A DNA stretch of 64,000 bases from an uncultured Bacteroidia bacterium. Lineage in GTDB: Bacteria > Bacteroidota > Bacteroidia > Bacteroidales > UBA932. The notes beneath the pieces are model-generated. The model did no database searches and had not been told where the DNA came from. It worked only from the letters and a program-made list of their open reading frames with translations. Made by a program: the position numbers and the translations under genes. The stretch lies in assembly GCA_902779765.1 (NCBI GenBank), contig CACZCQ010000005.1:1-64000 (forward strand), given 5' to 3'. Position 1 is the first letter of the stretch, and each line of letters starts with the position of its first letter. This document shows positions 46,667-53,960 of the stretch, piece by piece.

Positions 46667-47554
46667 TCAAAGGATACTGTCCAATATTTCCTTGTCAACT
46701 CCGAGGAGACGGGAAAGCTGAGGTTGAAGGGCTCCATAACGGTTCCTTACGATTACACAGAGCCTGAGCAGATCCTTCCGGGGGAGCAGAGTATGTGTTT
46801 CTGCATGGAATTCATTTCTGCATACATCCTTGATCCTCTCACGCAGTTCCCGGTCGCTGAACGATATTGATTCATGAAGCCCGTGCTCTGACTCCACGAT
46901 AGATTCCAATGAAAACTTCCTCAGGCAATCGAAGTATTCTACACTGTCCCTGAACCTGCTTGATGCCATTTCAAATGAGACAAAGGACTTGTTCAGGATC
47001 CTTCCGCCTATGAATTCATAGTCATCTGGAACCGGAATATGGGTCTTGAACAACCTGCGTCTTTCCCGAACCGAGAGACTTCCTGCCTTTTTGCCGGATT
47101 GGATAAACGTACTGAAATAGACATCTGCCGAACACCATCTGTAAGCCAGAGGTGATGATATCCTGGCTTTATACGGGTTCCTGTGGATATAGCAGATTTC
47201 ATTCTTCAATTGTTGGTCATTCGTAACTGCGACAATGTCGACATCATCACAACTGAGAATGCCTGTAATTCCATATTCATCGGCATTGTGTTGTGCTATC
47301 CGATGCACAACCCGGTCATAAAAACCCAGACATGCTTCCAAACAACCGCTTAACAAAAGGTGCAGATGGTTGTCCATCAGGCAATAGGCAATCAGACGCA
47401 CGTCGAAAAGAGTCAGAAGAAGAGCCAATGAATTGACTCCGAAGATAAAATCATCGTCAGTACGGAAAACCGTTTGTTTCTCAAGATGGGATGATGAAAG
47501 ATGATAGCATCCCTTTCTTCCTTTAAAAGGATCGTTGAATGATTTGCGTTTCAT
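46667..47554 (-). CDS. REP-associated tyrosine transposase (RAYT, Y1/HUH family)
   Basis: The product is 295 aa. The N-terminal half is a Y1_Tnp (IS200/IS605-like TnpA) domain: the metal-binding HUH motif is HLH in MDNHLHLLLSG (His63, His65), and the catalytic tyrosine lies in ICYIHRNPYKA (Tyr122), the hallmark of RAYT proteins. Residues about 150-295 form a helical extension ending LLRLCVIVRNRYGALQ and LSRLLGVDKEILDSIL, like the DNA-binding tail of some RAYTs. RAYTs are single-copy domesticated transposases thought to move REP palindromes as single-stranded DNA. Three palindromic elements occur in this window, one only 230 bases away. All key residues are present, so it appears intact. Base composition is AT-richer than neighbours. 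Confidence 0.88.
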   Translation of the reverse strand: MKRKSFNDPFKGRKGCYHLSSSHLEKQTVFRTDDDFIFGVNSLALLLTLFDVRLIAYCLMDNHLHLLLSGCLEACLGFYDRVVHRIAQHNADEYGITGILSCDDVDIVAVTNDQQLKNEICYIHRNPYKARISSPLAYRWCSADVYFSTFIQSGKKAGSLSVRERRRLFKTHIPVPDDYEFIGGRILNKSFVSFEMASSRFRDSVEYFDCLRKFSLESIVESEHGLHESISFSDRELRERIKDVCRNEFHAETHTLLPRKDLLRLCVIVRNRYGALQPQLSRLLGVDKEILDSIL

Positions 47555-47683
47555 AGTCTAAAGTTTTCCAGAAAAGTAAGAATTCTTCCGCTACTTTCCA
47601 ATTTCAAAATGTCATGCTAACCTAAGCATGGCACAGCAGTCATTTTCCTTATATTGACTTTCAATTAATTAGGCAAAAAAGAT

Positions 47684-47719
47684 GTGCCAGATCCCAAGGA
47701 TAATATAGGGGCCTGGCAC
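47684..47719. repeat. Hairpin upstream of the RAYT gene
   Basis: GTGCCAG pairs with CTGGCAC, and inside it TCCC pairs with GGGG, giving a 36-base imperfect palindrome. A smaller stem CATGCT/AGCATG lies at 47613-47630. Both are candidates for RAYT recognition sites. The first could also act as a weak terminator for the acyl-CoA ligase gene ending at 47791, although no T-run follows. Confidence 0.5.
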
Positions 47720-47790
47720 AATAATTTGCGTTATTTTATTAATATCCAACCATTTAGGTAAACAGTCGGTGGCAGACGCTGCAACGCAAC

Positions 47791-49434
47791 CTACTTATAC
47801 AGGAAACGCTTGATGGACATCTTCGGGGTCTTCTCGAACGGAACTTCCTGAAGCTCGACCTTCGTCAGCTGGCTGTAGTTGGGAAGTTTCTTGTTGGAGT
47901 TGACACGGATCCTCTCGGGCAGGTCGGAAACAGTCTCATCGTCAAGGGCATCCCTCTTGATCGCATCCTGATCCAGATAGACCAGTGCCACAAGCTTCGA
48001 AGCCCTGTCGACAACAAGGGACTCTCCGACATAAGGCTGGTCGTTGATCACGGCCTCGACCTCCTCCGGATAGATATTCTGACCGTTGGCGGAAAGGATC
48101 ATCGACTTGCTGCGGCCCTTGATGAAGATATTCCCGTCCTTGTCCATGATTCCGAGGTCTCCGGTCTTGAGGTAACCGTCATCGGTGAAAGCGTTGGCGG
48201 AAGCCTCCGGATTCTTGTAATAACCGATGCATATGTTGTCACCCTTGGCCTGGATCTCACCGGCGATGTGCTCGGGGTCCTCCGAATCAATGCGGACGTG
48301 TGCGCAGGTCACAGGCTTCCCGCATGAACCGGCCACATAGTCCTTGTATCCTACGTAGGCAAGCAGAGGAGTAGCCTCGGTCATGCCGTAGCCTACCATA
48401 TATGGCAGCTTGATCTTCTTGAACCACTTCTCGACCTCGGGACTCACGGGGGCGCCGCCAAGGATGAATTCCTGTACCTCGCCGCCGAATGCGTCGATCA
48501 TCTGATCATGGATCTTCTTGTATATCAACTTGTTGATTCCCGGAATCCTGCAAAGGGTCTTTATCGGCTGCTTGTCCACGACCGGCTTGACCTTGGACTT
48601 GAATATCTTCTCCATCACGAGCGGCACTGTGATAAGCTGATATGGCTTAACCTGCTGGAATGCCTTCATCAGGGTGGTAGGAGTAGGGGTCTTTCCGAGC
48701 CAATAGATCGAGGTACCGTAGCAGAGAGGATAGATGAACTCGGTCACCAGGCCGTACATATGGGCCATGGGGAGCATGGAGATCATCCTCTGGGTCTCGT
48801 TGGTCGGACGGTTGACCTGGCTGAACTCGATGGTGGCACAGAAATTCCTGTATGTAAGCATGACACCCTTCGGATTGCCTGTGGATCCCGATGTATAGTT
48901 GATCACCGCCAGGTCATCCCAGTTGTCGGTCGGGTACTTGACATCCGTCGGACCGAATCCGTTCGGATGCCTCTCGGCAAACAGGTTGTCGATGTTTTCC
49001 CATATCGCCTTGATCCCGGGCTCCGAGCAATACAGCACCTTGAGGTTGTCGACATCCATCGCGAACTTTATCTCCGGAGTCTTGGAGAGGTCAAGTTTCG
49101 AGAACTTGTCGGCATTGGTCATCAGGGCGATGCTGTCCGAGTGTCCCAGAAGGAACTCTACGTTCTCGGAGGTGAAATCGGCCAGGATGGGGACTACAAC
49201 CGCCTCGTAGGTATTGATAGCGAGGTATGACATTCCCCAACGGGCGCTGTTGCGGGCCCACAGGGCAATGTGCTGTCCCTTCTCGATTCCGATGGCCTCG
49301 TAGAAGATGTGGAACTTTTCAATAAGGGTCGCCATTTGGGCATAGGTGAAGGATTCACCGTCAATTGTGTTCAGGGCAGACTTGTCCCAGAACTTTGCCG
49401 TGGCATTCTGAAGTAGTGATAAATAATGGTCCAT
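47791..49434 (-). CDS. AMP-dependent acyl-CoA synthetase/ligase (long-chain type)
   Basis: The product is 547 aa, an ANL-superfamily enzyme that activates an acid as acyl-AMP and then acyl-CoA. Motifs: YTSGSTGNPKG (180-190, P-loop), MVGYGMTEATPLLAY, YLKTGDLGIMDKDGNIFIKG and the C-terminal SANGQNIYPEEVEAVI. The order and length fit long-chain fatty acid CoA ligases. The catalytic C-terminal lysine appears in EKTPKMSIKRF. It is divergent from the HAD gene. Confidence 0.9.
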   Translation of the reverse strand: MDHYLSLLQNATAKFWDKSALNTIDGESFTYAQMATLIEKFHIFYEAIGIEKGQHIALWARNSARWGMSYLAINTYEAVVVPILADFTSENVEFLLGHSDSIALMTNADKFSKLDLSKTPEIKFAMDVDNLKVLYCSEPGIKAIWENIDNLFAERHPNGFGPTDVKYPTDNWDDLAVINYTSGSTGNPKGVMLTYRNFCATIEFSQVNRPTNETQRMISMLPMAHMYGLVTEFIYPLCYGTSIYWLGKTPTPTTLMKAFQQVKPYQLITVPLVMEKIFKSKVKPVVDKQPIKTLCRIPGINKLIYKKIHDQMIDAFGGEVQEFILGGAPVSPEVEKWFKKIKLPYMVGYGMTEATPLLAYVGYKDYVAGSCGKPVTCAHVRIDSEDPEHIAGEIQAKGDNICIGYYKNPEASANAFTDDGYLKTGDLGIMDKDGNIFIKGRSKSMILSANGQNIYPEEVEAVINDQPYVGESLVVDRASKLVALVYLDQDAIKRDALDDETVSDLPERIRVNSNKKLPNYSQLTKVELQEVPFEKTPKMSIKRFLYK

Positions 49435-49483
49435 ATTACAAATTTACTTAACCCGCATGAAAAACCAAACCCAAGAATATGCT

Positions 49484-49491
49484 ATCTTTGC
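49484..49491 (+). promoter_or_regulatory. -7 box for the HAD hydrolase gene
   Basis: TATCTTTG matches TAnnTTTG exactly, 51 bases before the chosen ATG; no clear -33 element. Confidence 0.5.
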
Positions 49492-49542
49492 CAAAGAACC
49501 GGAAATATTCGTGAAAATGAATTATTTGTGGCGAAATACCAG

Positions 49543-50379
49543 ATGAATATGAAAAAGAAACCGATAGTAGCCCTCATCTACGACTTTGACGGAACCCTTT
49601 CTCCCGGCAACATGCAGGAATTCGGATTCATCCAGGCAGTCGGAAAGACCCCCAAGGAATTCTGGACGATGAGCGACGGACTGGCCGCCGGACAGGATGC
49701 CAGCAACGTGCTCTCGTATATGAAGATGATGTTCGATGAAGCCGGAAAGAACGGCATCACCCTCCGCCGCTCCGACTTCCACCGTTTCGGCAAGCATATA
49801 GAGCTTTACGAAGGCGTGAAGGACTGGTTCCGCCTGGTCAATGAATATGGTGCATCAAAGGGCGTCAAGGTCGAGCACTACATCAACTCTTCAGGCCTGA
49901 AAGAGATCATCGAGGGCTCCCCCATCGCATCGGAGTTCAAGCACATTTTCGCCTGCAGCTACATCTACAACGAGGCCGGTGAAGCGGTCTGGCCAGGAAT
50001 ATGCGTGGACTACACCGCCAAGACACAGTTCATTTTCAAGATCAGCAAGGGCATATTCAGCGCCCACGACAACAAGAAAGTCAACGAAAGCGTGGCTGAG
50101 GACAAGAAGCGTATCCCCTACCCGCAGATGATTTATTTCGGAGACGGGGAAACCGACATTCCAAGCATGAAGATCGTCACCATGTTCGGAGGTCATTCCA
50201 TCGCGGTCTACGACCCGGTAAACACCCGGAAGAAGGCATTCGCAGACAAACTGAAGAGACAGGGCCGTGTAAGCTTCACGGCTCCGGCGGACTACCGTCA
50301 GGACAGCCGCACTTTCAAGGTAGTCTGCGCAATAATCGACAAGATCAAGGCCGACTACGAACTCAAGCTGCTGGCTTAG
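49543..50379 (+). CDS. HAD family hydrolase
   Basis: The product is 278 aa from the ATG at 49543 (MNMKKKPIVALIYDFDGTLS), after the predicted promoter; ATG 49549 is also possible. HAD motif I is DFDGTLS, motif II is in YINSSGLKEIIEG, a lysine region follows, and the acidic motif IV is YFGDGETDIPSMK. The cap is large and helical. It resembles phosphoserine-phosphatase-like HADs of Bacteroidales; substrate unknown. Its stop overlaps the convergent gene by 4 bases. Confidence 0.88.
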   Translation: MNMKKKPIVALIYDFDGTLSPGNMQEFGFIQAVGKTPKEFWTMSDGLAAGQDASNVLSYMKMMFDEAGKNGITLRRSDFHRFGKHIELYEGVKDWFRLVNEYGASKGVKVEHYINSSGLKEIIEGSPIASEFKHIFACSYIYNEAGEAVWPGICVDYTAKTQFIFKISKGIFSAHDNKKVNESVAEDKKRIPYPQMIYFGDGETDIPSMKIVTMFGGHSIAVYDPVNTRKKAFADKLKRQGRVSFTAPADYRQDSRTFKVVCAIIDKIKADYELKLLA

Positions 50380-51422
50380 ACACCGGAAAGGGCTGTCAAG
50401 GGAATCTTGGCCAGGAATATCGCCGCCTTGCCGGGAGTACCTGCCGTAGAATAGTAGCTGACCCAGAGTTCCTTGCCCACAACCAGCATCCCCGGATAAC
50501 TGGTATCCCCGTCAGAAGGCAGGGTGAACACTTCCTGGAAATCTCCGTCAGCGTTTCCACGAAGTATGATGGTCTTGCAATGGTTTCCGATGGCATACGA
50601 CCTGGTCCCTGCCAGGACAGTCCCGTCATCAAGTACGAGGAAGTCCTGTCCCCCTACCCTGAGGCCCATCCGTTTCAGGTTCCATTCCGTATAAGGGGCT
50701 TCAGAGACACCCCATTCGCCCAGGCACTCCGGTCCCCCGTTATAGTCATCGTAACGGATCATCGCAAGCATCCTGCCGTCAGGCAGGAATCTCAGGGTGG
50801 TCTCATTCGGGAAACCCTCGACATCGAAGGATTTCACCTGCCTGTAATTGATTCCATCCCCGGTCTCATAAAGGATCAATGTCCGTCCGGCAGTGCCGGA
50901 GCCATAGCTTACGCCATATCCCTTATCGCCGTTCCAGGTGACTCTCCACAGCCAGTTGGACTCGTTCTCCGGCCTGGGATCGAATACTATCTTTTCAGGT
51001 GTGGAGAATGTCTTACCGTCCTTCGAGAACATCACGTAACCCTGCTGGGAGATCAGTTCCTTATTACGGTACGTCGACCCGCCGAACAACACCATCATGC
51101 GCCCGTCCGGCGTGACGCAGAGCTTGGGATCACGGCAGTCTATCCCTTCCAGTCCGGTATCCAGAACCTGCTTCCAGGAATCTCCGTCCTTTGATTCCAG
51201 GACTATTACGTGCCCCTCAGCGTCTCCGTTCTCATCGAATATGTGGCTGTATCCCTCGCGGAACGAGCAATAGTATTTCCCGTTGAACTCAATGAGCGAG
51301 GTAAACGCCGCATGCGTTCCCCTGTCCCAGATCCTTTCAACGGAATATGAGTATAACCCGGGGCCCTTGCAGGCTGTCAGGAACAAGACTGACAGGATAA
51401 ACATAAAACCAAGTTTCCTCAT
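50376..51422 (-). CDS. Sialidase-like beta-propeller lipoprotein
   Basis: The product is 348 aa with lipobox SVLFLTAC (Cys18). The mature protein is a beta-propeller with Asp-box-like turns (SKDGDSWKQ, SKDGKTFSTP) and FREGYSHIFDENGDAEG, DCRDPKLCVTPDGRMMVLFG, as in exo-alpha-sialidase/GH33-type folds. I cannot see a complete sialidase arginine triad, so the enzyme activity is not established. It lies 11 bases after the M64 peptidase gene and is probably co-transcribed with it; the two may attack glycoproteins together. Confidence 0.72.
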   Translation of the reverse strand: MRKLGFMFILSVLFLTACKGPGLYSYSVERIWDRGTHAAFTSLIEFNGKYYCSFREGYSHIFDENGDAEGHVIVLESKDGDSWKQVLDTGLEGIDCRDPKLCVTPDGRMMVLFGGSTYRNKELISQQGYVMFSKDGKTFSTPEKIVFDPRPENESNWLWRVTWNGDKGYGVSYGSGTAGRTLILYETGDGINYRQVKSFDVEGFPNETTLRFLPDGRMLAMIRYDDYNGGPECLGEWGVSEAPYTEWNLKRMGLRVGGQDFLVLDDGTVLAGTRSYAIGNHCKTIILRGNADGDFQEVFTLPSDGDTSYPGMLVVGKELWVSYYSTAGTPGKAAIFLAKIPLTALSGV

Positions 51423-51433
51423 ATCAGCCGCCT

Positions 51434-53878
51434 TTATTTCAAAATTACGATAGGAGCATCATGCACCCTGCCGACATTGGAACGGGTCCTGGGGGCCGAA
51501 GACTGCTGCTTGCCACGGTTGATGGCATCATATTCCAGGAACTTGTCGAAACTGGCCGTCTCACCGGAGCGTTCCATGATCCTCTTGTAAATGGACCAGC
51601 GGGACGGAGCATTGAAGTCACCGATGTCTTCATTCATCATGCTCTGCTGAGTCGGCCTGTAAGCGCCTTTTGCATGCAGCGAGGCACCCTCGTATATTCC
51701 GACCTCATTCTTGTACCTGCTGTCAGAAAGGAAAGCGGCCCATTTGATCTTTGCGGGGTCATCCGTGAAGTCGATATTACCGAACCAGCCATACTTCTCG
51801 TACATGAGATTGCGGTACTCCATGTATTCCTGCGAAGGACGGGAGTTGGATGTGAAATATTCGTCATCAAGGAAAGCGAATCCGTGACCTCCGGCCTCAT
51901 GGTTGATAAGGGAACCGAATAAATACTTGTCATTGCCGAGCGATGAAACGAACGCCACGGACGACTGGGAGTCCCCGGACATATGAGCACAGCCTCCATG
52001 TCTCCGGGAATTTACCATTACCGTCACCAGGAGATTATCCCTTCCATTTATGCCCGGGACCTTCTGGGCATATTCATAACACTTATCTGTATTGCCTCCC
52101 ATATACGATCCGGTGCCGAAATGAGCCCTCAGGGCGGTCTCATACCCTTCCCCGATGATGCCGTTCTTGGAGACGACCTTTACGGCATAGACATTGAAAC
52201 GTTTCCTGAATGACTTGTACGGTTCTATTGAGAAGAATTCCTCCATGGCTTCTTTCATGACGGTGTCATAGAGTCCGCCCTTGCCCATGTCCCTGTCAGT
52301 GTAGGCATCTCCCATGAACACGATATTGATACCCTTTCCGACCGAGGCTTTCTGCAAGACGGTCACCTCGCCGTCCTTCGAGAAATCAGTCGAGGAATAA
52401 TCGTCCAGATCCTGGGCAGGTCCCATGACTGCCTCCAGGAAATCCATCAGGTCGGCTGAGGCGAGTTTCCCGAAACGTCCCCTCTCGGGATCAGGGTACT
52501 TACGGATGGAGCTGAAAAGGATTTTTCCAGTATTGTCGTACACTTCGGCGTGAGGAACCTCCGGCAAAAAGCCATTGGGAGACAGGGAAGGATAATAGAA
52601 ATTGTACCACTTCCCAAAACCTTTTTCGTCGATCTCCTTTTGCTGGCCGGCCGGATCATCCCACATTCCTCCTGTCTGTGTAACCTCAACGGTCGCTATG
52701 ACCTCCAACCCCTTTTTGTGATAAAGATTGTAGTAGTCCCTCAACTGGGGCAACAATTCCCGGGAGAACGGGCACCAGGGAGCCCATAACAGATATATCG
52801 TGTATTTATTCTTTTCAACGACTTCCTTGAAGGTAAACTTGCGGCCATCCAGTGCCGTGATCTTTGCCGTTGGCCAATATGACTCACCTGATATTTCTAT
52901 ACCGCTTATATCAAAACCATACCCTTCCTTTTGGATCAGAATCATATCCAACAGATAAGAGGAAAACTCCGAATTGAGGAAAGAATCAGGGATAGTCCCT
53001 GACAGGCAATTATTATTAAGGTCGAGCTTGTTCGCGCCCAGCCTGGCCCAGGAAGCAGGAATCGATCCTGTGAAATAATTGTTGCAGATAGTGAGGCTTT
53101 TGAGCTTCGGGGAAGATCCCAGGCTTTCAGGCAAAGGTCCGGTAAGCTTTTTATTCGACTGGATCAATACACCCTCCAGAGATGTCAAGTCAGAGAAGAT
53201 ATCCGGCAATGAGGTCATTGACGTATTCTGTATCCAAAGGTACTTCAATGAGGTCAGCTTGCCGAACGACTCAGGAAGTGTACCAGTCAGGCCGGGCTCG
53301 TCGACATTAAAGGACTCAAGGCCTGTAAGTTCACCGATACAATCCGGAATATCCCCTTTCAATCCTGTATTGGGTGCGAATCTCAACTTCAAGACTCCGG
53401 ATTTCTTGTCATATTCGACACCATCCCAATCATTCAGCGGCTGGTCGGTACCCCATCCTTTCTTCTTGGTCCAATCCGGGCCTCCAAGGGCATTGTAGAA
53501 CTGCATCAGGATAGCCTTCACTGATTCTTCCGGATTCGGTTTCACAATAACGGAACAAGTCGCAGTCTTGCCTCCGGCCGAAGCGGTGATGTTCGCCGAA
53601 CCATCTTTGATGGCAGTGATGTTGCCGTTTTCATCGACAGTGGCTACGGAAGGATTGTCCGACGACCATGTTATCTTTTTGTCCTTGGCATTGGACGGGT
53701 TCACCGTAGCAGAAAGTCTCGCGGATGCTCCGCATTCGATGGAGACTGATGAACTGTTGATAATAACGCTGGAGACCGCCACCTCTTGGGGTACAGGCGC
53801 TACAGGTTCTTCTGCCGGTCCGCAGGCAAAGACAAGGACCGTTGCGATCAAGGTGATAAGGAATGCTGACCGTTTCAT
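51434..53878 (-). CDS. Four-domain lipoprotein: Ig-like (BIG2), leucine-rich repeats, thioredoxin fold, M64 peptidase
   Basis: The product is 814 aa with lipobox LVFAC (Cys19). About 34-113 is a bacterial Ig-like BIG2 domain (ATVNPSNAKDKKITWSSDNP). About 118-305 holds plant-type leucine-rich repeats (LTGTLPESFGKLTSLKYL, LTGPLPESLGSSPKLKSLT). About 338-480 is a TlpA-like thioredoxin fold with LLWAPWCPFSRELLPQL: one cysteine (369) is kept and the second is Ser372. About 512-780 is an M64 (IgA peptidase) domain with zinc site HEAGGH (660-665) followed by LDDEY. All key M64 residues look intact. It probably cleaves proteins at the cell surface. It leads an operon with the sialidase-like lipoprotein. 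Confidence 0.88.
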   Translation of the reverse strand: MKRSAFLITLIATVLVFACGPAEEPVAPVPQEVAVSSVIINSSSVSIECGASARLSATVNPSNAKDKKITWSSDNPSVATVDENGNITAIKDGSANITASAGGKTATCSVIVKPNPEESVKAILMQFYNALGGPDWTKKKGWGTDQPLNDWDGVEYDKKSGVLKLRFAPNTGLKGDIPDCIGELTGLESFNVDEPGLTGTLPESFGKLTSLKYLWIQNTSMTSLPDIFSDLTSLEGVLIQSNKKLTGPLPESLGSSPKLKSLTICNNYFTGSIPASWARLGANKLDLNNNCLSGTIPDSFLNSEFSSYLLDMILIQKEGYGFDISGIEISGESYWPTAKITALDGRKFTFKEVVEKNKYTIYLLWAPWCPFSRELLPQLRDYYNLYHKKGLEVIATVEVTQTGGMWDDPAGQQKEIDEKGFGKWYNFYYPSLSPNGFLPEVPHAEVYDNTGKILFSSIRKYPDPERGRFGKLASADLMDFLEAVMGPAQDLDDYSSTDFSKDGEVTVLQKASVGKGINIVFMGDAYTDRDMGKGGLYDTVMKEAMEEFFSIEPYKSFRKRFNVYAVKVVSKNGIIGEGYETALRAHFGTGSYMGGNTDKCYEYAQKVPGINGRDNLLVTVMVNSRRHGGCAHMSGDSQSSVAFVSSLGNDKYLFGSLINHEAGGHGFAFLDDEYFTSNSRPSQEYMEYRNLMYEKYGWFGNIDFTDDPAKIKWAAFLSDSRYKNEVGIYEGASLHAKGAYRPTQQSMMNEDIGDFNAPSRWSIYKRIMERSGETASFDKFLEYDAINRGKQQSSAPRTRSNVGRVHDAPIVILK

Positions 53879-53920
53879 GACTTATGGGACTTAATGGATT
53901 TCAAAGGGTAAGTATCATTA

Positions 53921-53928
53921 CAAATATA
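53921..53928 (-). promoter_or_regulatory. -7 box for the M64 peptidase operon
   Basis: The minus strand reads TATATTTG exactly, 43 bases before the ATG at 53878. Confidence 0.5.
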
Positions 53929-53947
53929 AAAAATCATACGGAATAAT

Positions 53948-53955
53948 TATTTTTG
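53948..53955 (+). promoter_or_regulatory. -7 box for uvrB, nearly touching the start codon
   Basis: TATTTTTG matches TAnnTTTG exactly and ends only 5 bases before the ATG at 53961, implying a leaderless mRNA if it is used. No -33 element is clear. Confidence 0.4.
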
Positions 53956-53960
53956 CAGTG

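Larger units (their letters stand above)
46647..47719. mobile_element. Candidate RAYT unit bounded by a 10-base inverted repeat
   Basis: GTGCCAGGCC at 46647-46656 recurs inverted as GGCCTGGCAC at 47710-47719. The two copies enclose the RAYT gene (46667-47554). The right copy is also one arm of a hairpin with GTGCCAG at 47684-47690. The enclosed DNA is visibly richer in AT than its surroundings. Such flanking palindromes are expected around Y1 transposase genes, but the exact ends are inferred. Confidence 0.45.

Noticed and set aside
49439-49470. Leaderless promoter for the acyl-CoA ligase
   Set aside because: A TTTG is well placed, but the downstream element reads TAAATTTTG, with one base too many for TAnnTTTG, so the case is weak.
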